The notes under the pieces are model-generated. The model was not told the DNA's origin, did not search any database, and saw only the letters and a program-made list of their open reading frames with translations. DNA of 64,000 nucleotides from Agromyces sp. Marseille-P2726 (GTDB lineage Bacteria; Actinomycetota; Actinomycetes; Actinomycetales; Microbacteriaceae). The stretch is from positions 1 to 64,000 of the forward strand of contig NZ_CADDWM010000010.1 in NCBI RefSeq assembly GCF_902809835.1, given 5' to 3'. Positions 1 to 10,656 of the stretch are shown one piece after another (the stretch's first letter is position 1; the number at the start of each line of letters is the position of its first letter). Position numbers and translations under genes: made by a program.

Positions 1-117
1 CCCGGGCGGAGGGGGGCCGGGCTGCCCATAGGGGCCGCCGGGCGGCATGCCCGCGGCATCCGTCGGACTCGGTTGGGGTGCTCCTCCGCCGGGCGCCTTC
101 CAGTCGTGATCCGACAC
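1..117 (-). CDS. Partial Pro/Gly-rich membrane-type protein (N-terminus only)
   Basis: Only the first 39 codons are inside the window; the gene runs off the left edge. The frame is open and begins VSDHDWKAPGGG, then becomes a Pro/Gly-rich stretch ending GQPGPPPPG. Such flexible cytoplasmic heads are typical of actinobacterial multi-pass membrane proteins. I chose GTG at 117 because AAGGAG lies 9 bases upstream; ATG at 123 is only 3 bases from the same AAGGAG. In related Microbacteriaceae a glycerophosphodiester phosphodiesterase membrane-domain protein often sits beside mtrA, so that is a guess for the product. The family cannot be decided from what is visible. Confidence 0.55.
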   Translation of the reverse strand, partial: MSDHDWKAPGGGAPQPSPTDAAGMPPGGPYGQPGPPPPG

Positions 118-211
118 CTGCATGGGCTCCTTCCGGCGATTGTGACCATGTTTCCACACTTCGCGATGTCGGCGGCATCCACCGGAACCCCAGTGAGCGG
201 CATCCGACCGC

Positions 212-1171
212 TCACTTCGCGCCGACGAACTGGAAGATCCTGGTGGCGGTACGGAAGGGAGTGATCTCGCCCTTCTCCTCGGAGAAGCGGAAGAACTCCG
301 CGACCTCGGCGCTGATGTCGTCGACCGATCGAGTGCCGTGCGTGTCGGTCAAGCCCGAGCTGATCCGTCCGGCGTGAGCGGAGATCTCGTGGATGACCGA
401 TTCGACGACCTCGTCGGCTGACGGCACGAACACCTTCTTTCTTCCCGACGGGGCGATCACCGTGATCCGTCGGACGACGACGATGAGGCCGCGGCCGGTC
501 TTCAGTTGCTCGGTCGACGTGGCCGGAACCGTCCATCCGAAGATGACCTCGCGATCCTTCGAGTAGAGCGGGGAGGCCCCGAACGTCCGCTGCCCGCCGG
601 GGCCCGACGAGAACGACGACCCCAGTCGTTGCCCCTTGGCGAGGTGGGGCGTGACGAGCTGGGAGAACGCGAGTGCCGTCGGGTCCGTCCCGGTCACGGT
701 GATGGTCGAGTCCGCCGTGGTGATCTGCCAGTCTCCCGACGCGATCGCCGTCATGAACGGTTCCAGGAACTCCGAGATGGTGCCCTCGGGCCTGGTCAGC
801 GTGCCAGCCACCTGCAGCGCGCCGCCGCGGACCGTGAGACCTCGCTTCAGGAAGCCGGGCACGCGTCTGCTGCGCTTGATCAGGGCGAGCAGCGCCTTCG
901 CATCCAGCCGGGACGACGGATGCACCGCGATGCCGGAGGCCCGCTGCAGTTGCAGGTGCCGCTGGAGCGCGAGGGGTGTCGTCGGTGCCCGGTGGCCGAT
1001 CAGCGCGCTGACCGCCCGGTTGCCCGCCGATCGCTGCCAGCGGAGCAGCGCCGTCGTCTCGGGTCCCGATCGGCCACCCCGCACGCCCGCCGAGGTGTCC
1101 GTCACCGGATCCCGACGCCACGACGCCCCGGAAGGGGGCTCCTCCCGCTCCTCCGCGTACCGGAATCCCAC
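212..1171 (-). CDS. Candidate injection-system-associated protein with AGN motif and HExxxH
   Basis: A protein of about 319 residues, not assignable to a named family. Around residues 43-56 it has ALLRWQRSAGNRAVSALI, the LQRSAGNxAV motif found near the N-terminus of many actinobacterial proteins linked to extracellular contractile injection systems or DUF4157-type effectors. Short LQR repeats follow. The C-terminal half is predicted to be mixed alpha/beta and carries VIHEISAHAG at about residues 259-268, an HExxxH arrangement with conserved-looking acidic residues after it, so a metal-dependent enzyme is possible. There is no signal peptide or membrane segment. The start is uncertain: GTG at 1171 has GGAAGAG about 10 bases upstream, and GTG at 1285 or TTG at 1294 would add about 40 low-complexity residues. 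It stands alone, divergent from mtrA, with no sheath or tube genes nearby. The role is inferred from the motif only. Confidence 0.6.
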   Translation of the reverse strand: MGFRYAEEREEPPSGASWRRDPVTDTSAGVRGGRSGPETTALLRWQRSAGNRAVSALIGHRAPTTPLALQRHLQLQRASGIAVHPSSRLDAKALLALIKRSRRVPGFLKRGLTVRGGALQVAGTLTRPEGTISEFLEPFMTAIASGDWQITTADSTITVTGTDPTALAFSQLVTPHLAKGQRLGSSFSSGPGGQRTFGASPLYSKDREVIFGWTVPATSTEQLKTGRGLIVVVRRITVIAPSGRKKVFVPSADEVVESVIHEISAHAGRISSGLTDTHGTRSVDDISAEVAEFFRFSEEKGEITPFRTATRIFQFVGAK

Positions 1172-1355
1172 CAGTTCAGTCTCTTCCCGCGCCGACGGCT
1201 CTGCGGGAGCGGCCGTGCGACCGGAGGGGCAGGATCGACTGCCCGGGCGTGCGGCGCGCGCACAGCGCCCGTTCGGCCGGCTCACGGTCTCCAACGGATA
1301 AAGTGGAGCCACTGCCCCGGCCGAGCCCGCCCCGGCCCTGACCGAAACCGAACGG

Positions 1356-2036
1356 ATGACCCCACGCGTACTCGTCGTCGACGACGACACGGCCCTCGCG
1401 GAGATGATCGGCATCGTGCTTCGCACCGAGGGCTTCGAGCCGTCGTTCTGCCCCGACGGCTCGGGTGCCCTCGACGCATTCCGCGAGACGAAGCCCGACC
1501 TGGTGCTGCTCGACCTCATGCTGCCCGGCATGGACGGCATCGAGGTGTGCGGGCGCATCCGCGCCGAGTCGGGCACGCCGATCATCATGCTCACCGCGAA
1601 GTCCGACACGGCCGATGTCGTGAAGGGCCTCGAGTCGGGGGCCGACGACTACATGGTGAAGCCGTTCAACCCGAAGGAGCTCGTCGCCCGCATCCGAACG
1701 CGGCTGCGCCCGGCGCCCGAGCCGGTCGTCGAGACCCTCGCGATCGGCGACCTCACCATCGACGCCGCCGGCCACGAGGTGCGACGCGGCGACGAACGCA
1801 TCAACCTCACGCCGCTCGAGTTCGACCTCCTGCTCACACTGGCCTCGAAGCCGCAGCAGGTCTTCACCCGCGAGATGCTGCTCGAGCAGGTGTGGGGCTA
1901 CCACTACAAGGCCGACACGCGACTCGTGAACGTGCACGTGCAGCGGCTGCGCGCGAAGGTCGAGCACGACCCAGACAATCCGCGCATCGTCATGACCGTG
2001 CGCGGTGTGGGCTACCGGGCCGGCGCCACGACGTAG
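1356..2036 (+). CDS. mtrA: DNA-binding response regulator MtrA
   Basis: OmpR/PhoB-type regulator of the actinobacterial MtrAB system, which links envelope and peptidoglycan state to division and cell-wall hydrolase genes. The 226 residues form a receiver domain (about 1-115) with the acidic pocket DDD at 9-11, phospho-acceptor Asp53 in LLDLMLPGMDG, Thr80 and Lys102. A winged-helix domain (about 125-224) contains the TREMLLEQVWGY recognition region. Length is normal for MtrA. It is followed after 6 bases by mtrB and then by overlapping lpqB, the conserved order of this operon. A TAAAGT at 1299-1304 could be a -10 element, with no convincing -35. Confidence 0.96.
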   Translation: MTPRVLVVDDDTALAEMIGIVLRTEGFEPSFCPDGSGALDAFRETKPDLVLLDLMLPGMDGIEVCGRIRAESGTPIIMLTAKSDTADVVKGLESGADDYMVKPFNPKELVARIRTRLRPAPEPVVETLAIGDLTIDAAGHEVRRGDERINLTPLEFDLLLTLASKPQQVFTREMLLEQVWGYHYKADTRLVNVHVQRLRAKVEHDPDNPRIVMTVRGVGYRAGATT

Positions 2037-2042
2037 GCGACC

Positions 2043-3719
2043 ATGTCAGCGGCCGACGCCTCCCCGAAACTCGCCGCGCGGTCGTGGCGGGAGGTGCCGC
2101 GTCGCCTCGCCGCACTCTGGCGGCGGTCACTGCAGTTCCGCACGGTGCTCATCACGCTGGCGCTCTCGGGGCTGGCGATCCTCGTGATCGGGCTGTACAT
2201 CTCGTTCAGCGTCGCCTCGAACCTGTTCCAGGCGCAGCGCGAGCGGGTGCTGGAGGCGTCGAACAGTGCGACGGCCGCGGCGCAGAGCATCCTCGACTCG
2301 TCGGATGCCACGGATCGGGCGTCGCTGCAGGCACTCATGGGTTCCGCCATCGAGACCGTCACCAGCGTGTCGGGCAGTACCGACTTCGGGGTGTTCCGGG
2401 ACCCCGACGCACCGCCGAACTCGAGCGCCCCGCCCGACCTCCTGAGCAGCAGCCTCGCCGGGGTGATCTCGCCCGAGCTGCGCGCGCAGGTGCAGAAGAA
2501 CCCCGGTGAACAGTACTGGCAGTCCGTCGCGCTGCGGAACGGTGACGGCGGCACCGACCCGGGCATCGTCGTCGGCAGTGACCTGCTGGTGCCGGCGGCC
2601 GGGCGCTACGAGCTGTACATCGGATACAACCTCGGCGAGGCCGAGCAGACGCTCGCGTTCATGCAGATCACCGGTGCCGTCGGCGCCGCAGCGCTGCTCC
2701 TGCTCCTCAGTGCGATCACGCTCGTCCTGGTGCGCTGGGTCATCGAGCCGATCCGCACGACCGCGGCGACGAGCCGGCGCCTCGCGGCGGGCGATCTCGG
2801 GGTTCGCATGCCCGAGAAGGGCGAGGACGAGCTGGCGACCCTCGCCGCCTCGTTCAACGGCATGGCCGACAGCCTCCAGGCGCGCATCCGCGAGCTGGCC
2901 GAGCTCTCGGTCATGCAGCAGCGGTTCGTGTCGGACGTCTCGCACGAGCTCCGCACCCCGCTCACCACGATCCGGCTGGCCGGCGACGTGCTGTACGGGC
3001 AGCGGGAGGACTTCCCCGGCCCCACCTCGCGCACGGTCGAGCTGCTGCACACGCAGACCGACCGGTTCGAGCGACTGCTCGCCGACCTTCTCGAGATCAG
3101 CAGGTACGATGCCGGATCCGTGACGCTCGAGACGGAGCCCACGAACCTGGTGCACCTCGCGGGCGACGCGATCGAGTCGATGCACGAGCTCGGACGACAG
3201 CACGGCAGCGAGCTGCACCTCGAAGCCCCGGGCGGCCATCTCGACGCCGAGGTGGACCCCCGCCGCATCCGCCGCATCGTGCGCAACCTCATCGGCAATG
3301 CGATCGAGCACGGCGAGGGCCGGCCCGTGGTCGTCTCCGTCGACAGCAACGAGACGGCGGTCGCGCTCTCGGTGCGCGACTTCGGACTCGGCATGACCGA
3401 CGAGGAGGCGGCACGCGTGTTCGACCGGTTCTGGCGCGCCGACCCCAGTCGCATGCGGACCATCGGCGGCACGGGCCTCGGCCTCGCGATCTCGATGGAG
3501 GACGCCGTCGCCCACGGCGGCACGCTCGACGTCTGGTCCGAACCCGGCAAGGGCAGCGTCTTCCGGCTCCCCCTGCCTCGCGTGCCGGGCGCCGGCCCGA
3601 TCGTCTCACCGCTCCCGCTGGCCCCCGCCGACCCCGATTCCCACGGGCCCGAGACGATCATCCCGACCTCCGACGTCGAGGCCGCGGATGCCGCAGGGCG
3701 GGAGGTGCGCGATGCGTAG
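2043..3719 (+). CDS. mtrB: Sensor histidine kinase MtrB
   Basis: Membrane sensor kinase partner of MtrA, 558 residues. A first membrane helix at about residues 32-58 is followed by an extracytoplasmic sensor region of about 150 residues, a second helix near 205-232, a HAMP linker, a HisKA domain with SDVSHELRTPLTT (phospho-acceptor near His301), and a HATPase_c domain with N-box NLIGNAIEHG and G-boxes DFGLGM and GGTGLGLAI. The C-terminal tail is Pro-rich. Start ATG lies 6 bases after mtrA, and the end overlaps lpqB by 8 bases, implying one transcript and translational coupling. Confidence 0.96.
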   Translation: MSAADASPKLAARSWREVPRRLAALWRRSLQFRTVLITLALSGLAILVIGLYISFSVASNLFQAQRERVLEASNSATAAAQSILDSSDATDRASLQALMGSAIETVTSVSGSTDFGVFRDPDAPPNSSAPPDLLSSSLAGVISPELRAQVQKNPGEQYWQSVALRNGDGGTDPGIVVGSDLLVPAAGRYELYIGYNLGEAEQTLAFMQITGAVGAAALLLLLSAITLVLVRWVIEPIRTTAATSRRLAAGDLGVRMPEKGEDELATLAASFNGMADSLQARIRELAELSVMQQRFVSDVSHELRTPLTTIRLAGDVLYGQREDFPGPTSRTVELLHTQTDRFERLLADLLEISRYDAGSVTLETEPTNLVHLAGDAIESMHELGRQHGSELHLEAPGGHLDAEVDPRRIRRIVRNLIGNAIEHGEGRPVVVSVDSNETAVALSVRDFGLGMTDEEAARVFDRFWRADPSRMRTIGGTGLGLAISMEDAVAHGGTLDVWSEPGKGSVFRLPLPRVPGAGPIVSPLPLAPADPDSHGPETIIPTSDVEAADAAGREVRDA

Positions 3720-5388
3720 GCGCGTGCTCGCGGCATCCGTCGCCCTCGTCGCGCTCGTGCTGTCCGGGTGCGCCGCGATCCCCAGCTCCGGACCGGTGCA
3801 GGTCGGAGACCCCGTGCCTCCCGCTGCACCTCCCGACATCGACATCCTCGTGCCGGGGCCGGTGGCGGGGCAGACGCAGTCCGAGATCCTCAACGGCTTC
3901 ATCAATGCCGCGCTCAGCCCGCGGAACAACTACCAGGTCGCCCGGGAGTACCTGACGGCGGCGTTCCGGGACGAGTGGCAGGCCGATGAGGGCGCCACCA
4001 TCGACGTGCTCGCCGACCGCGAGGTGCAGGCGGTGGACGACACGCTGATGCGAGTCAGCGCGACGCCGGCTGCCGCGCTCGGGCCCAACGGGCAGTACGA
4101 GGAGCCCGACTCGAGCACGCCGATCCCGCTCGAGTACCGGTTCGAGCAGGTCGACGGGGAGTGGCGGATCTCGAGCGCACCCCCCGGCATCCTCATCGAC
4201 CAGGTCGGATTCACCCAGGTCTTCGACGACTACACCGTGTACTTCTTCGACCCGGCGTTCCGCTACCTCGTCCCCGACGTCCGGTGGTACGCGGTGCGCG
4301 AGGCGGCCCAGACGAGCATCGTGCAGGCGATGATCGCCGGTGCAGCCGACTGGCTCGCGCCGGGCGTCGTGTCGGCATTCCCCGAGGGCGTCACGCTCGA
4401 GCCGGCCGCCGTGCCCGTGTCGGGCGGCGTCGCCGACGTGTCGTTGACGGGCGCCGCCTTCGACAGCCTCAGCACCGTTCAGGGGATGCAGCAGCAGCTC
4501 GAGGCGAGCCTCGTCGGCGTCCGCGAGATCCGCAGCGTGGAGCTCACCCTGAACGGCGTCGAGCCCGACATCCCGAGCGACGCCGATCCGCCGATCCGGA
4601 ATCCGCGTGTCGACCCCCGTTCCGTCGTCTTCGACGGTGAGGCCTTCGGACACCTCGCGACGACGGGGGAGCGCATCGAGCCCATCCCGGGTCTGTCCGA
4701 GCAGGTGATCGCGCTCGCCCCGTCGGGCGCGGCGGTCGGGCCGGGCGAGGAGTCGGCGGCGGTCCGCAACGCCGCGGGCGTCTGGCTCGCACGCGTCGGC
4801 GAGGCCTCGGTGCTCCTCGATCCGCGCGACGACCTCATCGATCCGGCGGTCGACGGCGAGGGCGTCGTCTGGTCCGTGCCGGCGAGCCTGCCCGACCAAC
4901 TCGCGTGGTACTCACCCGACGGCGCGACGAGCGGGCAGGTCGACGTGCCCTGGAGCGGGTCGGAGATCGCCTCGCTGGAGGTCTCGCGCGACTCCACCCG
5001 CATGATCGCGCTGCTCGCCGACGGGGGTCGGACGCACTTCGTCGCGGCGTCGATCCAGCGCGACGAGAACGGCCTGCCCGTCGGACTCGGCACGATGCCG
5101 CTGACGCTCGACGACGTCGCCGGCACTCCGCTCGACGTGACCTGGCTCGATTCGCGCACGGTGGCGTCGCTCACGGCGCTGCCCGACGGAACGACGCGCA
5201 TCATCACCCAGGAGCTCGGCGGATTCGCCAACCAGCGCGACGGTCCCGTCGACGCCGTGCGCATCGACGGTGGCAACAACGACCTCCGGGCGCTCACCGC
5301 CGAGGGCGACTTCGACGTGCGCAGCGGTGTCGGCTGGCAGGTCCGGGCGAGCGGCATCCGACTGCTCGCGACGCAGCAGGCGCGCTGA
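3712..5388 (+). CDS. lpqB: Lipoprotein LpqB of the MtrAB system
   Basis: LpqB is the lipoprotein that interacts with the extracytoplasmic part of MtrB and modulates the MtrAB pathway. Start ATG at 3712 follows GGGAGG and gives MRRRVLAAS, then a hydrophobic stretch and the lipobox LSGC with Cys20 as the lipidated residue. The mature part, about 538 residues, has a GerMN-like sporulation/germination region near the middle (VRWYAVREA...) and a C-terminal beta-propeller-like region. An earlier in-frame start at 3688 would only add residues before the signal peptide. Its overlap with mtrB is typical of this operon. Confidence 0.94.
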   Translation: MRRRVLAASVALVALVLSGCAAIPSSGPVQVGDPVPPAAPPDIDILVPGPVAGQTQSEILNGFINAALSPRNNYQVAREYLTAAFRDEWQADEGATIDVLADREVQAVDDTLMRVSATPAAALGPNGQYEEPDSSTPIPLEYRFEQVDGEWRISSAPPGILIDQVGFTQVFDDYTVYFFDPAFRYLVPDVRWYAVREAAQTSIVQAMIAGAADWLAPGVVSAFPEGVTLEPAAVPVSGGVADVSLTGAAFDSLSTVQGMQQQLEASLVGVREIRSVELTLNGVEPDIPSDADPPIRNPRVDPRSVVFDGEAFGHLATTGERIEPIPGLSEQVIALAPSGAAVGPGEESAAVRNAAGVWLARVGEASVLLDPRDDLIDPAVDGEGVVWSVPASLPDQLAWYSPDGATSGQVDVPWSGSEIASLEVSRDSTRMIALLADGGRTHFVAASIQRDENGLPVGLGTMPLTLDDVAGTPLDVTWLDSRTVASLTALPDGTTRIITQELGGFANQRDGPVDAVRIDGGNNDLRALTAEGDFDVRSGVGWQVRASGIRLLATQQAR

Positions 5389-5482
5389 CGACCGTCCCTC
5401 CCCACCCGGCGAAGGTCGGCGACTGGCAGCGGGTGGGCCGGTTCGCGCCCGTGCGTCCCGCCGGGAGGTCGAGGCTGTTCGG

Positions 5483-6244
5483 ATGGCGCGACCACCATCG
5501 GCGTCCGCGGCGACCTTCCGGCGGGCGGCGCTCGATGCCCTCGCCCTCCTGCTGCCCGTATCCTGCGCCGGATGCGGCACGCCCGACCGCGCGGTGTGCG
5601 ACGGATGCCGCGGTGCGCTGCATCCCCACCCGACCCTCGTCTCCCGCGACGACCTCAGCGCCTGGGCGGCCCTCGAGTACGTCGGCGTGGCCGCTCGCAC
5701 GATCGGCGCCTTCAAGGACGGAGCTCGAACGGATGCCGCGGCCCCACTCGCGGCGGCGCTGGCCGCGGCCGTCCGAGCCGCGCTCGAGGGCTGCGCGCCC
5801 GGGGTCGAGGTCTGCACCGTCCCGTCGACCCCGGCGGCGATGCGACGCCGCGGATACTCGCCGGTCGACCTCCTGCTCGCCCGATGCGGCATCCGTTCGT
5901 CCCGGGTCCTGCGACTCACGCGGGCGCGCATCGACCAGGCCGGGCTCGGCGTGGACGGGCGTCGGGCGAACGCCGCCGGCGCGCTCGAGGCCCATCGCGA
6001 CCTCGCCGGTCGACGCTTCCTGCTCGTCGACGACGTGCTCACGACTGGCGCCACGCTCGCCGAGGCGAGCCGCGCGATCGGGGTCGCCCGAGGGTCGGTG
6101 GTGGGTTTCGCGGTGCTCGCCGAGACACCGCGCCGGTATCCGCGCGACATCCGGACGCCCGACCGGAGACTCCGTGACAATGCCACCCACGGGAGCTACG
6201 GTGGCATGACAGGCGTGGTCGAACCACCCTTCAGATCCGGGTGA
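5483..6244 (+). CDS. ComF family phosphoribosyltransferase-like protein
   Basis: A 253-residue protein of the ComF family, which in competent bacteria supports DNA uptake and in most others has no defined job. The N-terminus has the zinc-ribbon Cys pattern Cys28, Cys31, Cys39 and Cys42 (CAGCGTPDRAVCDGC). The type I phosphoribosyltransferase fold carries the PRPP-binding motif FLLVDDVLTTGATL near residues 178-191. An RRRGYSPVD segment is the usual RGxN/RGF region. Start ATG at 5483 is the only reasonable one; a GGGAGG lies rather far upstream (about 14 bases). It sits 94 bases after lpqB and 24 before hpf, as in other Actinobacteria. Confidence 0.86.
   Translation: MARPPSASAATFRRAALDALALLLPVSCAGCGTPDRAVCDGCRGALHPHPTLVSRDDLSAWAALEYVGVAARTIGAFKDGARTDAAAPLAAALAAAVRAALEGCAPGVEVCTVPSTPAAMRRRGYSPVDLLLARCGIRSSRVLRLTRARIDQAGLGVDGRRANAAGALEAHRDLAGRRFLLVDDVLTTGATLAEASRAIGVARGSVVGFAVLAETPRRYPRDIRTPDRRLRDNATHGSYGGMTGVVEPPFRSG
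6180..6207. repeat. Inverted repeat ATGCCACC-N12-GGTGGCAT before hpf
   Basis: A perfect 8-base inverted repeat at 6180-6187 and 6200-6207, inside the last codons of the ComF-like gene. A TACGGT at 6197-6202 overlaps the right arm and could be the -10 element of hpf. The arrangement suggests either an operator over the hpf promoter or an RNA hairpin; nothing distinguishes the two. Confidence 0.4.
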
Positions 6245-6268
6245 CACGCCGGTGGAACGGAGGTCGTC

Positions 6269-6976
6269 ATGGAACTGAACATCGTCGGACGAAACCTGGG
6301 GGTCACCGATCGATTCCGCGCCTACGCGGCCGAGAAATCCGAGAAGGTCTCCCATCTCGCCGAACGAGCCATCTCCCTCGACGTGAAAGTCACCCGTCAC
6401 AATGAGAAGAACGGCAACTCCGGTTCCGATCGCGTCGAGCTCACCCTGATCGGCAAGGGCCCCATCGTCCGGGCCGAAGCCGATGGAACCGACAAGTACG
6501 CCGCGTTCGACGTCGCACTGTCACGCCTGCTCGAACGCATCCGCCGCGCGAAGGACCGCCGAAAGGTCCACCGCGGCCAGCGCCGGCCGACCTCCCTTCG
6601 TGAGGCGACCGACCTCGGGTTCTCCGAGGTCGGCGTCCAGGCCGCAGCGCCCGAGGTGCTCGAGAAGGTGCGAACCGGAAGCATCCCGGTCATCGATGAG
6701 GGCCAGGAGCCCGAAGCGAGCGAGGAGGACGACGTCTACTGCCCTGTGGTGATCCGTCGCAAGGTGTTCGCGTCCACGCCGATGACCGTCGACGATGCGC
6801 TGTACTTCATGGAACTGGTCGGGCACGACTTCTACCTCTTCGTCGACTCCGAGACCGGTCGCCCGAGCGTCGTCTACCGTCGCAAGGGCTGGGATTACGG
6901 CCTCATCGGGCTCGATGATCGAGCGGGTTCCGAGACCTCCGGATCCGCCTCCGATCTCGAGCGAGCGACCGCCTGA
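6269..6976 (+). CDS. hpf: Long-form ribosome hibernation promoting factor
   Basis: Long HPF, 235 residues, which binds idle 30S subunits and joins two ribosomes into 100S dimers in stationary phase. The N-terminal S30AE/YfiA domain spans about 1-105 (MELNIVGRNLGVTDRFRAY start). A variable linker follows, then the C-terminal dimerisation domain (about 170-225) with VVIRRKVFASTPMTVDDALYFMELVGHDFYLF. ATG at 6269 follows GGAGG with good spacing. It lies between the ComF-like gene and secA, the common actinobacterial order. Confidence 0.95.
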   Translation: MELNIVGRNLGVTDRFRAYAAEKSEKVSHLAERAISLDVKVTRHNEKNGNSGSDRVELTLIGKGPIVRAEADGTDKYAAFDVALSRLLERIRRAKDRRKVHRGQRRPTSLREATDLGFSEVGVQAAAPEVLEKVRTGSIPVIDEGQEPEASEEDDVYCPVVIRRKVFASTPMTVDDALYFMELVGHDFYLFVDSETGRPSVVYRRKGWDYGLIGLDDRAGSETSGSASDLERATA

Positions 6977-7054
6977 CGTCGCCGCGCAGGTTCTTGCGCC
7001 CCGGGCGGGACGGGCCTTCCTGCCTGCGCCCAGCCCGCTGCCCGCTAGCATGGC

Positions 7055-7060
7055 TATGAT
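7055..7060 (+). promoter_or_regulatory. Possible -10 element upstream of secA
   Basis: TATGAT matches the sigma-70 -10 consensus in five of six bases, and another TAnnnT (TAGCAT) lies at 7046-7051. No clear -35 is visible. It would give a leader of about 90 bases to the secA GTG start. Confidence 0.35.
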
Positions 7061-7156
7061 GACCGTCTGCACGGCGGTGACGGGCGTGCCCGGGCGTTCG
7101 ACTCGAGGACGTTCCCTGCGATCGACGTGGCGCCCGAGAACTACAGGAGAACATTC

Positions 7157-9958
<2,802 letters not shown>

Positions 9959-9966
9959 TCGCGCGT

Positions 9967-9992
9967 CCCGGTTCGCACAATGCCGAACCGGG
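9967..9992 (+). terminator. Hairpin after secA
   Basis: Perfect 9-base inverted repeat CCCGGTTCG / CGAACCGGG with an 8-base loop, starting 8 bases after the secA stop and lying between two convergent genes. There is no U-run, so it would act as an I-shaped, possibly bidirectional terminator. Confidence 0.6.
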
Positions 9993-10035
9993 TGCGCGAC
10001 CTCGGGCACCGAGGCCCGGTGTCACAGCGCGAAGG

Positions 10036-10482
10036 TCACAGCACGCTGATCGCGCTCGCGCGCCAACGCTGGTCGAATCCCTCGAGTCGAATCGCGACTG
10101 CCCGCGACCTGGCGCGCTGATGCACCATGATGACCGCCTCGATGACGCCGTCGGCCGGTTCGCAGGTGATGACGCGGCCCAGCGAGAACGCCGGGCGCTG
10201 TGGGGACTGCCCCTTCACCCGGCGGGCGCGGGAGGCGAGCACCACCCGCTTGGACAGGTTGCGGTACACGTCGTCGGTGACCCACCGAGCCATCTGGTCG
10301 AGATCTCGTGCTCCGGCGAGCACCTCGATCACGCAGAGCGTGAGGTTGCGCAGTAACGGCTCGGGGTCGGGCAGTTCGCTGCGCCGGGCCGGCTGGCGGC
10401 CGAAGTACTCGTCGTCATCGTCGAGGAACTTCGAGGCGGTGCGTCGCACCACGTTGCGGCCGGCGGCAGGGCGTGCGGTCAT
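10036..10482 (-). CDS. Rv3235 family protein
   Basis: Small soluble protein of 148 residues resembling the actinobacterial Rv3235 family found beside secA; its function is unknown. The N-terminal third is charged and probably disordered (DDDDEYFGRQPARRSELP). The rest, from LPDPEPLLRNLTLCVIEVLAGARDLDQMARWV to QRWRASAISVL, is the conserved alpha/beta domain. There is no signal peptide or catalytic motif. ATG at 10482 is the first start; a near-consensus promoter lies 80 bases upstream. It converges on secA. Confidence 0.82.
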   Translation of the reverse strand: MTARPAAGRNVVRRTASKFLDDDDEYFGRQPARRSELPDPEPLLRNLTLCVIEVLAGARDLDQMARWVTDDVYRNLSKRVVLASRARRVKGQSPQRPAFSLGRVITCEPADGVIEAVIMVHQRARSRAVAIRLEGFDQRWRASAISVL

Positions 10483-10530
10483 CTCGGCTCCATGAGGGGG
10501 CTTGCGGCCTCACGGCCGACGACGGGATCA

Positions 10531-10544
10531 CCCCCGATCGGGGG
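10531..10544. repeat. Perfect palindrome CCCCCGATCGGGGG
   Basis: A 14-base perfect palindrome in the predicted 5' leader of the Rv3235-like gene, between its promoter and start codon. It could be an operator or a small hairpin affecting the leader. Confidence 0.45.
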
Positions 10545-10565
10545 ACGTCGGGGATCCTTGACTGA

Positions 10566-10595
10566 ACCGTATTGACGGCTCGTCGACGGTGTCAA
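10566..10595 (-). promoter_or_regulatory. Near-consensus sigma-70 promoter for the Rv3235-like gene
   Basis: On the minus strand, TTGACA (10595-10590) is followed after 18 bases by TACGGT (10571-10566). This is the best housekeeping promoter match I see in the window. Transcription would begin near 10559 and give a leader of about 77 bases. Confidence 0.65.
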
Positions 10596-10644
10596 GAGAT
10601 TTCGCCGGTTGTGGAAAACGATCGGGCGAGGACGACATCCGAGG

Positions 10645-10650
10645 TAACGT
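10645..10650 (+). promoter_or_regulatory. -10 element, leaderless start of the 10657 gene
   Basis: TAACGT followed by exactly 6 bases and then the ATG at 10657. This spacing places the transcription start at or next to the A of the start codon. Confidence 0.55.
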
Positions 10651-10656
10651 GCGTCC

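Noticed and set aside
212..1171. A full contractile injection cluster or polymorphic toxin locus with immunity gene
   Set aside because: Only one gene with the AGN motif is present; no sheath, tube, baseplate, AAA+ ATPase or immunity gene is seen within the window.
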